A DNA stretch of 64,000 nt. Origin: Sunxiuqinia elliptica. GTDB taxonomy: Bacteria; Bacteroidota; Bacteroidia; Bacteroidales; Prolixibacteraceae. Below, piece after piece: positions 33,840-42,600 of this stretch. Below the pieces are notes generated by a model, which made no database searches, was not told the origin of the DNA, and saw only the letters and a program-made list of their open reading frames with translations. Where the stretch lies: contig NZ_FONW01000004.1 of assembly GCF_900113005.1 (NCBI RefSeq), forward strand, positions 124,001-188,000, given 5' to 3'. The position numbers and the translations under genes were made by a program. Each line of letters opens with the position of its first letter. The stretch's first letter is position 1.

Positions 33840-34907
33840 ATGAAAGCTGCATATAAATATATCGAATCCATCCAGGATGATTTTTACCAAAAAGAAGATG
33901 GTTTGCCTTTGTGGTTCAACATAAGAGATTCACTTCAAAATCCTGCATATAAAGATTTATTCTTAAAAGAGAGCGGAATGTCTTTAGATGATTTAAATTC
34001 GTTGTTCAATGCACTAAACCGACCTTTACCAACAAAATTTGAAAACCCATATGAGTATCCAATTATCAATGATTTATATACAAACTTAACTGATAGTATT
34101 AAACTCGTTAATAAAAATAATGGAAAACCAAACCTATTCAATGTTGAGCAATTTCCAGTAATTGGCACTTTACCAATTAAAACTATAAATGCATTTATCT
34201 GCAAAGTTCCAAATTCGGATGAGTTTGCAATTCTATTAAATCATGGCATAATAAAATTTAGTTTGATATTATCACGCTTATTTGATTTACTCATTACTGA
34301 AAATAAGCATGGTTGGATAGATTTTAATGCAATCAGCAAGAATATTATTCTGCGAAATTATCACCTTAAAAAGAAGTCATTTTTACTAACCCTTGATGAA
34401 TTTAGAAAATACTTTGTTACCTATGAATATGGTGATGAATTTATGAATGGAGAATATGTTTTGCATAAAACAAGCCAAGCCAAACAATATGCTGATAGTT
34501 ATATCAAGTTCATTTTGGCTCATGAACTTGGTCATTTTTTCAAACAACATTTAGCTGAATTCGAACTCAAAATTCCATCAACACTTGAAGACTATAAAGA
34601 ACAAATTAGCAAACACTATCGAATGGAAAGTGAAGCTGATGTTGTCGGCGCTATATTATTGGTGGAAAATCTAAATATCAATCGATTACCGATTCATTTT
34701 GCAATTATTGGAATTACAATATTTTATTGCAGTATTGATATTCTTTATGGGTCTGTTTTTTCAACAACCCATCCCAGAACAAGAATGCGATATGAAACAG
34801 TAGAAAAAACTTTGCGCAATCACTATCCAAGACATAAAATGTCAATTGAAATTGGATTTGAAATAGGAAATACTTTATATGATATAATAAAAGAAAACTA
34901 TGAATAG
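33840..34907 (+). CDS. Zinc metallopeptidase (HExxH) of cassette 3
   Basis: 355 residues from the ATG at 33840, ten bases past R'; a longer frame starts inside attC and is rejected. HELGH at residues 228-232 and ESEAD at about 263-267 form a gluzincin site (second-ligand Glu included), and STTHPRTRMR near the C-terminus recalls the THP motif of M48-type peptidases. Hydrophobic stretch about 285-305 may be buried or a membrane helix. The N-terminal ~200 residues have no recognised domain. Overlaps the next gene by 8 bases. Similarity to the Lit-like or M48 groups in phage exclusion is a guess. Confidence 0.65.
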   Translation: MKAAYKYIESIQDDFYQKEDGLPLWFNIRDSLQNPAYKDLFLKESGMSLDDLNSLFNALNRPLPTKFENPYEYPIINDLYTNLTDSIKLVNKNNGKPNLFNVEQFPVIGTLPIKTINAFICKVPNSDEFAILLNHGIIKFSLILSRLFDLLITENKHGWIDFNAISKNIILRNYHLKKKSFLLTLDEFRKYFVTYEYGDEFMNGEYVLHKTSQAKQYADSYIKFILAHELGHFFKQHLAEFELKIPSTLEDYKEQISKHYRMESEADVVGAILLVENLNINRLPIHFAIIGITIFYCSIDILYGSVFSTTHPRTRMRYETVEKTLRNHYPRHKMSIEIGFEIGNTLYDIIKENYE

Positions 34908-35484
34908 GATTAATCTAGAAATTGCAAAACAATATGCAAATGAAAATGAACTCACTAAAATTATGGGGTTTATATTATTTACTGACAATAATCCATACGT
35001 CAAGAAAGTTCTTAGAGATGATGATTTCTGGCAAGCATTAGATGAGATATCAGGAAATGAATGGGCCATTTTTTCAATAAAGCCTAAGCAAGGAAAAATT
35101 GAGATTCCTACAAGTAAAGGAAATTTTCTTCAAATGATGGTTCCAGTTTGGAAAGAGCCAAAAGAGAATTTGAAGTTAATGCAGGAATTTGACTTAAAAG
35201 ACACCTCTAAATTGCCAATGCTACTTATTGTAAGTCAGAATGAAGAAGGAGAAATACTGAAATGTGAATTCCCAATTGAAAATTCGAATTTAGATTCAGT
35301 ATATAATAGTTTGAAAGAAGGTATCGAAATAGTTAAATCAACAATTGACGAAATACTACCTCAATTCAAGAAAAATGATGAAGTTTTTATTAATGTACAA
35401 AGGTCAATTGAATACAAGCTTATATGGAAGAAAATTCATAAAGGACTAAAATTTTATTCATGGATAAATGGTTTAATCCCATAA
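34900..35484 (+). CDS. Unknown protein coupled to the metallopeptidase (cassette 3)
   Basis: 194 residues, no signal peptide, no recognised domain. A mixed alpha/beta N-terminal part (FILFTDNNPYVKKVLRDDDFWQALDEISGNEWAIFSI) is followed by a helical C-terminus (PQFKKNDEVFINVQRSIEYKLIWKKIHKG). Overlap with the peptidase gene indicates a two-gene cassette, so an inhibitor, substrate or adaptor role is plausible but unproven. The stop is 9 bases before the cassette's R'' box. Confidence 0.6.
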   Translation: MNRINLEIAKQYANENELTKIMGFILFTDNNPYVKKVLRDDDFWQALDEISGNEWAIFSIKPKQGKIEIPTSKGNFLQMMVPVWKEPKENLKLMQEFDLKDTSKLPMLLIVSQNEEGEILKCEFPIENSNLDSVYNSLKEGIEIVKSTIDEILPQFKKNDEVFINVQRSIEYKLIWKKIHKGLKFYSWINGLIP

Positions 35485-35492
35485 AAAACTGT

Positions 35493-36194
35493 AGCTAATC
35501 GAGTAGACGGCCGGTGAGCTAATAGCCCACCGGAGCGCCTCTCACACCACCGTACGTACGGGTCTCGTATACGGCGGTTCGTTGAGCATCAATACCATGC
35601 TCTTTTCACCATGATAGCTATGTCCGAGTTTAAGATATGGCTAGACGAGTAAACTCAAGCTTCCATATCGAATTTAGGACAGCCCAACGTTTAGCCCTTC
35701 CCTAACTTGTGAGACCTCTGCAACTAATGCAGCTCGTTACTGCTAGGTACTATGGCTTCTGCTGACTTCCTGACGGAGCTTGCACTCATCAGGATCTCCC
35801 CAGGTAAGAGCATCTTCCTTCACCCAATCGCTGCCTGATCTACTACTTCGGTGCTCATTCCTTACGGAACATTTTGGACGTCACAATGATGTGCTTGCTT
35901 ATCCGGTTTATCAAGCCTCGTATCCAGTTTCTGTTCGTCAGTACCGGGTTTTGCCGGTTGAATTTATTTGCTCATTAATCAATCACAAATAACCTTCACT
36001 GCTTACCTTACGGTAAACCAGCTTCCTCTTGCTAATGCTTCCAATCGTTACCTTGGCGCATAAGGGACTTCCCGTCCGACCGGAGTCAGCCGGGCGGGAC
36101 ACCCTCTGGAATAATCTCATGCTACACTTTTACTTTTAACAATAAAAATTTGTATTTTAAACATTTTTTCAGAGCTTACAGTAAACCGTTGTGT
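35493..36194 (+). other. attC-like site 3, split by a group II intron
   Basis: Left half AGCTAATC (35493-35500) resembles the complement of the cassette 3 start GTTAGCT with one inserted T. The right half CTTACAGTAAACC then GTTGTGT (36188-36194) resembles the right end of site 1 (CTTACAGGTGACCGTTAGGC). About 600 bp of intron lie between. Confidence 0.6.
35503..36102 (-). mobile_element. ORF-less group II intron (remnant)
   Basis: On the minus strand the 5' end looks like GTGTCCCGCC at about 36102. Scaffold strings typical of group II ribozymes follow: AAGTCCCTTATGCGCCAAGG, AGGTAACGATTGGAAGC, and GTCAGCAGAAGCCATAGTAC. Near the 3' end a domain V-like hairpin (GAACCGCCGTATACGAGACC ... CGTACGGTGG) and a domain VI-like stem CCGGTG...CACCGG precede the end. 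The reverse transcriptase ORF is absent, deleted between pre-ORF and domain V. Boundaries are uncertain by a few bases. The element lies inside an attC site, opposite to the cassettes. Confidence 0.75.
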
Positions 36195-36234
36195 TGCATT
36201 AAAAAGCCCCCTAAATACATCAAAATAAATAACT

Positions 36235-37431
36235 ATGAATTTAATAAAAGGAGAAAAGCTTGATTTAACTGGTTACGAAACTGAAACATTAGTAAATGCA
36301 ACAAAGGACCAGATTAATGAAAAATATATAAAAGGAGAAGTTCGTATTATAACCGAGCAAGCTAGATATCCTCTGACTGCAATTGTCGGGATGGTAGAAA
36401 GTGAGGATTATGCACTTAATCCTGAATTTCAAAGAAGACATAGATGGAATAATATCCAAAAGTCAAAGCTAATAGAATCATTTATTATGAATGTCCCTAT
36501 TCCTCCAATATTTCTTTATGAGGATAAGTTTTCACATTATGAAGTAATGGATGGCTTACAAAGAATGACGGCGATTTATGAATTCTATAAAGACAAGTTT
36601 GAATTAGAAGGCCTTGATGAATGGAAAGAACTAAATGGCAAACGCTACTCAGAATTACCTGTACAAGTCAAAAAAGGAGTTGACAGACGCTATTTATCTT
36701 CAATTATCTTACTACAAGAAACAGCAAAAACAGAGTTAGAGGCAAATAGATTAAAGCAATTGGTTTTTGAAAGAATTAATAGCGGTGGAGTTAAACTTGA
36801 ACCACAAGAAACTAGGAATGCAATTTTCAATGGGGATTTAAACCAATTATGTCTAAAGCTATCACGTAATACAAATTTATGCAAGCTATGGGACATTCCT
36901 CTTCCTGATTCAGAAGAGGTAGAATATGGAATTTTTAGCGATGAATTAAGAAGTACTCCTGCATTTGCAAAAATGGAAGATGTTGAGCTCGTATTACGCT
37001 TTTTCGCAAACAGACAAAGAGCTGAGTTATTTAAAGGAACTCGCTTTCGTGACTATCTTGACTTTTATTTAAAGCATGGAAATGAATATAGTACTGAAAC
37101 TCTTCAGTCTCTGGAATCTCTATTTCTTGACACATTAAGTTTTATTTATGAGCTTTTTGGAGAGAAAGCATTTTGGTTATACCGCAGGAGAAATGGGAGT
37201 TGGAATTGGTATTCAAGGCCTACAACTGCAGTTTTTGATATTCTTACTCAAGTAGCAAGTGAATATTTACCTCATAAAGAAAAGATTTTAGAGCAAGCTC
37301 TAACAATAGATTCACAAATGGAAGAATTCTATAAAAACAACTATGATTCATTTGAAGGACGAAATACAAATGCTTCTGTTATTGTTGTAAGAGAGCAACT
37401 TTTTAATGATTTATTTAAAAGTTGGTTGTAG
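36235..37431 (+). CDS. DUF262-family protein (cassette 4, first gene)
   Basis: 398 residues. DUF262 (ParB/GmrS-like) core: NPEFQRRHRWNNIQKSKLIESFIMNVPIPPIFL (about 62-94) and DGLQRMTAIYEF (106-117), where the family usually has DGQQR. The DUF1524 HNH nuclease is absent; the C-terminal half is helical (SFIYELFGEKAFWLYRRRNGSWNWYSRPTTAVFDILTQVA). DUF262 proteins appear in type IV restriction (GmrSD) and other defence loci. It stops 1 base before the HEPN gene's ATG. The DUF262 + HEPN pairing is one I recall as recurrent in such loci. Confidence 0.85.
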   Translation: MNLIKGEKLDLTGYETETLVNATKDQINEKYIKGEVRIITEQARYPLTAIVGMVESEDYALNPEFQRRHRWNNIQKSKLIESFIMNVPIPPIFLYEDKFSHYEVMDGLQRMTAIYEFYKDKFELEGLDEWKELNGKRYSELPVQVKKGVDRRYLSSIILLQETAKTELEANRLKQLVFERINSGGVKLEPQETRNAIFNGDLNQLCLKLSRNTNLCKLWDIPLPDSEEVEYGIFSDELRSTPAFAKMEDVELVLRFFANRQRAELFKGTRFRDYLDFYLKHGNEYSTETLQSLESLFLDTLSFIYELFGEKAFWLYRRRNGSWNWYSRPTTAVFDILTQVASEYLPHKEKILEQALTIDSQMEEFYKNNYDSFEGRNTNASVIVVREQLFNDLFKSWL

Positions 37432-37432
37432 T

Positions 37433-38482
37433 ATGGATAATGTAAAATCACAATTTATTTCTGAATTAAATTCACTTGAAAAATTAGTTGATTTTTATAA
37501 TAGTGAATTTAATCTTCTTCGCATTAATGCAGAAGGGTGTGATTCATTAACAGAGTTTAAAACAGATTTCCATGAGTTTTATTCTCAAAAGAAAATATTT
37601 AATTATAACTCACTAATAATCTCATTGTATGGTTATTTTGAAAAATTCATAGAAAATATATTAGTTGAGTATATTGATAAGATTAATATTATTTTTAATC
37701 GATATAGTAGCCTTCCTGAGCCTATAGTGAAGAACCATCTAAGACTATCGCTTGAGCTAATTGAAAAAACACAAAATTCGAGATATTCTGGTTCATTAAA
37801 TAAAGAAGGAATAATTAAGAATCTACACGAGTGTATAAACGTAAATGAAAATTACCAATTAAATAAAGAAGCATTTTCACAACATTCTGCTAATTTTCGA
37901 CTACAGGTTGTAGATGAGATATTTAGTCGAGTTGGTATAGAATCAATTTCAAATAGAATCAGGAAAGTACCAGAGTTTGTCAACTATATAAAAGATAAAT
38001 ATGAAGTTGCTGAAATACAAGAACTAGGTAACGATGAAATAAACACGATTCTCAATGATTTGGCAGAGCGAAGAAATGAAGTCGCACATGGTGTACCCTC
38101 ACAAATTCTGAGTAATGATATCATTATTGATTACATTGAATATTTTGATCATCTATCAAATGCTTTAATAGAAGTTGTAAATAAAAGTATCTATACGTTA
38201 GATGTTGAGCAAAATTGTGTTTTAATCAATGATATACGCAATACATATAGAAATGGTGAAGTTATATGTCTGGATTCAAACAATTTGAGATTCTCAAATG
38301 GAGATGTGATTTACGGAGTTAATAGTGACACAATATGTAAATCTAAAATATTGAATATTCAGCGAGTGGATGTTGATATTGAAACAACAGATGAAACAGA
38401 GAATTATGAAGTAGGCCTATTAATTGACAAACCATTCAAGAAGAATTACAAGGTATATATTAATAACGCAACACAACAATAG
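37433..38482 (+). CDS. HEPN-domain protein paired with DUF262 (cassette 4)
   Basis: 349 residues from the ATG at 37433 immediately after the upstream stop. The helical N-terminal region (IISLYGYFEKFIENILVEYIDKIN) and LAERRNEVAHGVPSQILSNDIIIDYIEYFDHL match the MAE_28990/MAE_18760-type HEPN family, with the metal-independent RNase motif Rx4H at about R214-H219. The last ~80 residues form a beta-rich tail. Its final codons read through the R'' box ACACAAC. Abortive infection by RNA cleavage is the expected role, with the DUF262 protein as regulator or co-factor; inferred. Confidence 0.8.
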   Translation: MDNVKSQFISELNSLEKLVDFYNSEFNLLRINAEGCDSLTEFKTDFHEFYSQKKIFNYNSLIISLYGYFEKFIENILVEYIDKINIIFNRYSSLPEPIVKNHLRLSLELIEKTQNSRYSGSLNKEGIIKNLHECINVNENYQLNKEAFSQHSANFRLQVVDEIFSRVGIESISNRIRKVPEFVNYIKDKYEVAEIQELGNDEINTILNDLAERRNEVAHGVPSQILSNDIIIDYIEYFDHLSNALIEVVNKSIYTLDVEQNCVLINDIRNTYRNGEVICLDSNNLRFSNGDVIYGVNSDTICKSKILNIQRVDVDIETTDETENYEVGLLIDKPFKKNYKVYINNATQQ

Positions 38483-38548
38483 CTCATAAAGCATAGGCTT
38501 GCCGCAGGCGCAACACAAGCCTACAGCTTCATAGCCTAGCCGTTAGCA
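38471..38548 (+). other. attC-like recombination site 4 (78 bp)
   Basis: R'' ACACAAC (38471-38477) is the exact complement of the cassette's start heptamer GTTGTGT (36188). R' GTTAGCA ends at 38548. Inside, AAGCATAGGCTTG pairs with CAAGCCTACAGCTT with small bulges. A short attC of typical size, unlike the 133-bp ones. Confidence 0.75.
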
Positions 38549-38575
38549 ACCATATTGACCCGAGATTAAACTGAA

Positions 38576-39454
38576 ATGAGTATAAAAACGAATAATATAA
38601 AACAGATTGGATTAGTAATCCTTATAATAACAACACTGTGTTTTGCAACAAATAACTCCCTGGCTACAAACACTTCAGCAGACTCTGTTTCAACGATAAA
38701 AGATTTAGTATCATATTGGGATATACTGTTATATCTTGCTTGTATGTTAATCATTGTTCCCTTTGTTTATATTGGATATTTGAAAATTCATATAGTTCCT
38801 GAAGAACAGCTGCCATATCATTTTGGAGGGGAGTTCACGGCTAAAGACATTCTAAATCATGTTGAAGGATTGGAAAAAATATTAGGCAAGAAATTTTCGA
38901 AGTTTAAAAGATTAATAGAACTACTTGATAATGATACAGGCGGAGATTTAAGAACGCATTCTGAAATAATTAATAGTGCCCTTTTATGCATAAAATTTGA
39001 TGGTCGTAGAAGGTTGGTTGTATTTTGGGAATCATCAGATGTGATGCTAAAAGTTATAGTCCTATTGTTACCGTTGATTGTTGCAACAATTGTGTTCATT
39101 TCAAACATCTACTATGGTTTAAGTGGAGTTATAATGAGTTTAGTACCAATGGTATTTATAGTACCTCTTATCCTTACACTATTTTCCAATTTCTTACGGA
39201 TTTCTCAAAACATCTTTAAAAAAAAAGGGAATCAAATTCCTGCTTTAAGTCTTGCATTCCTTGCAGTGGAGGCATTAATAAATACTCATGTTGCAAGGTC
39301 TTTTGACAATGAAACCAGGGACCACTATTATTATACCATGATTCATAAATACAACAATGAAGTAAATGCAAAATTCGGTTTCAGTGAAGTTCATGTGCGG
39401 ACTAGCAGCGAAATATATGGTAGTATGAAGGAGTTGACAATTGGAGAAAAATAA
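38576..39454 (+). CDS. Membrane protein of cassette 5, unknown function
   Basis: 292 residues. An N-terminal hydrophobic helix (about 10-25), a second at about 49-70, and two more around 158-180 and 185-210, with a cytosolic segment between the second and third. No named domain. AT-rich like the rest of the array. Single gene in its cassette. A membrane-perturbing effector is one possibility; no evidence beyond topology. Confidence 0.6.
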   Translation: MSIKTNNIKQIGLVILIITTLCFATNNSLATNTSADSVSTIKDLVSYWDILLYLACMLIIVPFVYIGYLKIHIVPEEQLPYHFGGEFTAKDILNHVEGLEKILGKKFSKFKRLIELLDNDTGGDLRTHSEIINSALLCIKFDGRRRLVVFWESSDVMLKVIVLLLPLIVATIVFISNIYYGLSGVIMSLVPMVFIVPLILTLFSNFLRISQNIFKKKGNQIPALSLAFLAVEALINTHVARSFDNETRDHYYYTMIHKYNNEVNAKFGFSEVHVRTSSEIYGSMKELTIGEK

Positions 39455-39462
39455 AATAAGGT

Positions 39463-39631
39463 TGCTAATCGAGTACATATTGCAGGGTGGGGTTTAGTGG
39501 TACGCCAACTGCGCCCCGATAGCTATCGAGGGCTCGTTTTGCAGTTCCGTGTCCTTCGGACAGGAACGTCCGCCTGCCCGTCCGGTCAGGCTCTCCGAAA
39601 TCCGCCCCTAAATTTACCTGAACCGTTACTT
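39463..39631 (+). other. attC-like recombination site 5 (169 bp)
   Basis: R'' TGCTAATC (39463-39470) nearly complements the cassette 5 start GTTAGCA, with the same one-base insertion as in site 3. R' GTTACTT ends at 39631. The flanks pair imperfectly (GAGTACATATTGCAGGGTGG with CCGCCCCTAAATTTACC), and the apical hairpin GTCC/GGAC with TTCCG and GGAACG is shared with sites 1 and 2. Confidence 0.7.
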
Positions 39632-39662
39632 TCAATTTTGACAAATAAAAACCAACCAACAT

Positions 39663-42600
39663 ATGAAGTTTATCCTTCTAATACTAACAGTGTTTATTGC
39701 TACCAACTCATTATCATCAAACTCACAAGAAATAGGCGAGAGAAAAGTAATTGCAAATGCCAAATTATTTCTCCAAACGAAAGATCTGTTGAAAAGCGCC
39801 AAAATATTCAAGCTAAATAAATTGCTGGAAAAAGAGGCAAACAAAATATACATACATAATGTAGGAAAAGGTGATGGATGGATCATTTCCGAAATGATCG
39901 ATGATAACATAAGAATATTAGCCTACTCATTAGATGGAAACTTCAACTATGATAAAGCTATTCCTTACGTAAAAAACTGGTTAAAATCTAATTTAAATAA
40001 CACCTTAGAAATAAATGCAAAAACGACTAAAGCTATTTCAAACAAAAACTTGTCAAGGGGAGTAGAGCCATTCTTGAAAACATCAAGTGGTGAAGATATA
40101 CAATGGGCTCAACGTGCCCCGTATAACTCACAATGTCCTGTGATTGACGGTATACAAACACCTTCTGGATGTGTCCCTGTTGCTGTGGCACAAGTGATGA
40201 GATATTGGCAATTTCCTCCAAGAAGCAAAGGAAACTGTCAATACAGCTATACCATTTCCCAAACAAATAAAACACATTCTTTCTCTCATCGCTTAGGACA
40301 ATCCAACTATAACTGGGAGAAAATGCTGCCAAAAATCGATGAGAGCTCAACTGAAGAGAGTAAACGTTGCATCTCTAATTTAATGCTAGACATCGGTATG
40401 TCAATGAAAGCAATCTACGCTCCAGAGGGAACAGGTGCTAGCGATTTCTCTATTTTTAATAAATATTTCAATTACTCATTGCCGCAACATATATCCATAT
40501 ATGATGGATCACTCCTTGACGTTCTAAAAAGTAAAAATGATTCAATTCTATTTCACGAAAAAATAAAAGAAAATCTCGACAACAAAATTCCAGTGATTGT
40601 AATTGGACATGTCTCTGGGGGGTTCCATGCAATGATTTGCGACGGATACGATGATGAAGGTTTTTATCATCTAAATTATGGATGGGGAGGTCAATCAGAT
40701 GGATTTTATCATTACTCCCAAAATATCTGGTGCGCGGATCTACTTTTTAATTCTGCTTATATCGATATTGTTCCGCAAGATATCAAATACTCTATTAGTC
40801 TGAAAGAATATAATAATACAGTTAGTCCTTTAAGTGATACTAAAATAGCACTACAAATAGAGGAAACAGACAGATCTTTTCCTTCTTATATAACCCCAAA
40901 AATAGCATTGAAATCACCAAATAATGGCAAGATAATTCCTGAGCAATCATATGAAACAGATTCAACAAACTCTCAGTATCACATTTATTTCAAAACCCCA
41001 TCACAGGAGGGAACCTATGGATTAAGCTTACTTATCGACGATGGATACAAAATTCAGGAAATTGATAGTTTGACCATGCAGGTTAAAAATGCCATAAATA
41101 CAAGAGACCTGTTAATTAAATCAGTCGAAACAAGCAATAAGTTCACATATAACTCTCCAAATATTGAGTATAAAATAGAACTATCTAATGCAGAAGTAAA
41201 TGGAAGTTGTAAGATGAGATACAATGTGTATTCTAAAGATGTGCTTGAGTTTACCGATGATTTAAGTTATAATCTTTCGGCAGATAAGACTGTGATCAGA
41301 TTTCGTTTATCTCTGGATAAAATTAGCATGGGCAAAAAAACATTGAAGATTATTATTGATCCGGAAAATCAACTAAATGAAACAGATGAAAAGAATAACA
41401 CAACCACCATCAATTTTGCTTTTAATAGGGAAATACCACTGAAAGAATGGGCTGTTCTACAAGAAATATATAAGAATTCAGAAAATGGAAATTGGGAGTT
41501 TAATAAAGGGTGGATGTTGGATGAACCAATTTCAACTTGGGATGGCTTAACATTAGAAAATGGTCATATTACTGAGATTTCAAATGTATTTGAGAAAAAC
41601 GTACTAATGGAGCCCGATTGGGGAACGTCTGAACATGGTTTTAATAAGTATCCCCTAGGACTTCCCGAAACGATCTCAGAATTAGACAGTTTAAGAAGCA
41701 TTAAACTTCTCTATGCTGAAATGAATTCTAAACACTTGCCGCAGTCCATCGGAGAACTCAGCCAGCTAGAACTTATCAATTTATATCACTCTGGTCTTAG
41801 CGGCGAGATTCCAAATGAAATAGGACATTTACAAAATTTGAAAGAGTTAGTATTAGATGAAAATGATTTAAATGGAGAACTACCACAATCTATATTCGAC
41901 CTCTCAAAATTAAAAGTTCTTAGATTAGGCCAAAACCATAGACTTACTGGAAGTATTGATTCAATTCTAAAATTTAAAGAAATTGAGTTTATTGGTATTA
42001 ACCAAACTCAACTCTCAGGTAAAATTGACGAAAGAATATTTGGACTGAAAAAACTAGTAGAAATTCAGGCATACAATTGTAATCTATCCGGTGAAATATC
42101 TAAAGAAATTGAAACAAATTCTAAACTTTTAGTCATTGATCTAAAGAATAACAATATAGAAGGTGAAATATTTAACACAATTAAAAATTGTCCAAATCTG
42201 CGTAATCTAGACGTTTCAGGAAATCAATTTTCAGGCAATATACCACCAGAAGTTACACAATTAAGAGATATTTTCCTTTTTAATATATCCAACAACAATT
42301 TTAGCGGAGATCTTCCTTTAGGTTTTGCTAACTTAAGGGCATTAGACTTGTTTAACGTATCAAACAATCAGCTAACAGGAATAATAAATAAGGAGTTTTC
42401 ATATCTCCGCCAAGCAAGAGACTTGAATTTTGCCAATAATAAATTTGATGAATTAGATGCTTTTGTAGTAGATTCTTTGTTCGAATATATTTACAATATT
42501 GACGTAAGCAATAACTCCTTAGAATTTAATTCTTTTGAACAAAATCTTGACTTAATTGGAAAAAATTATTTTAAATATTCCCCTCAATCCTTATTAGGTA

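Noticed and set aside
35780-35992. 70-residue plus-strand frame inside the intron
   Set aside because: It lies antisense in the group II ribozyme scaffold; its reading is explained by RNA structure.
39497-39820. 107-residue frame across the last attC and into the peptidase gene
   Set aside because: It reads through hairpin DNA and then out of frame in a real gene.
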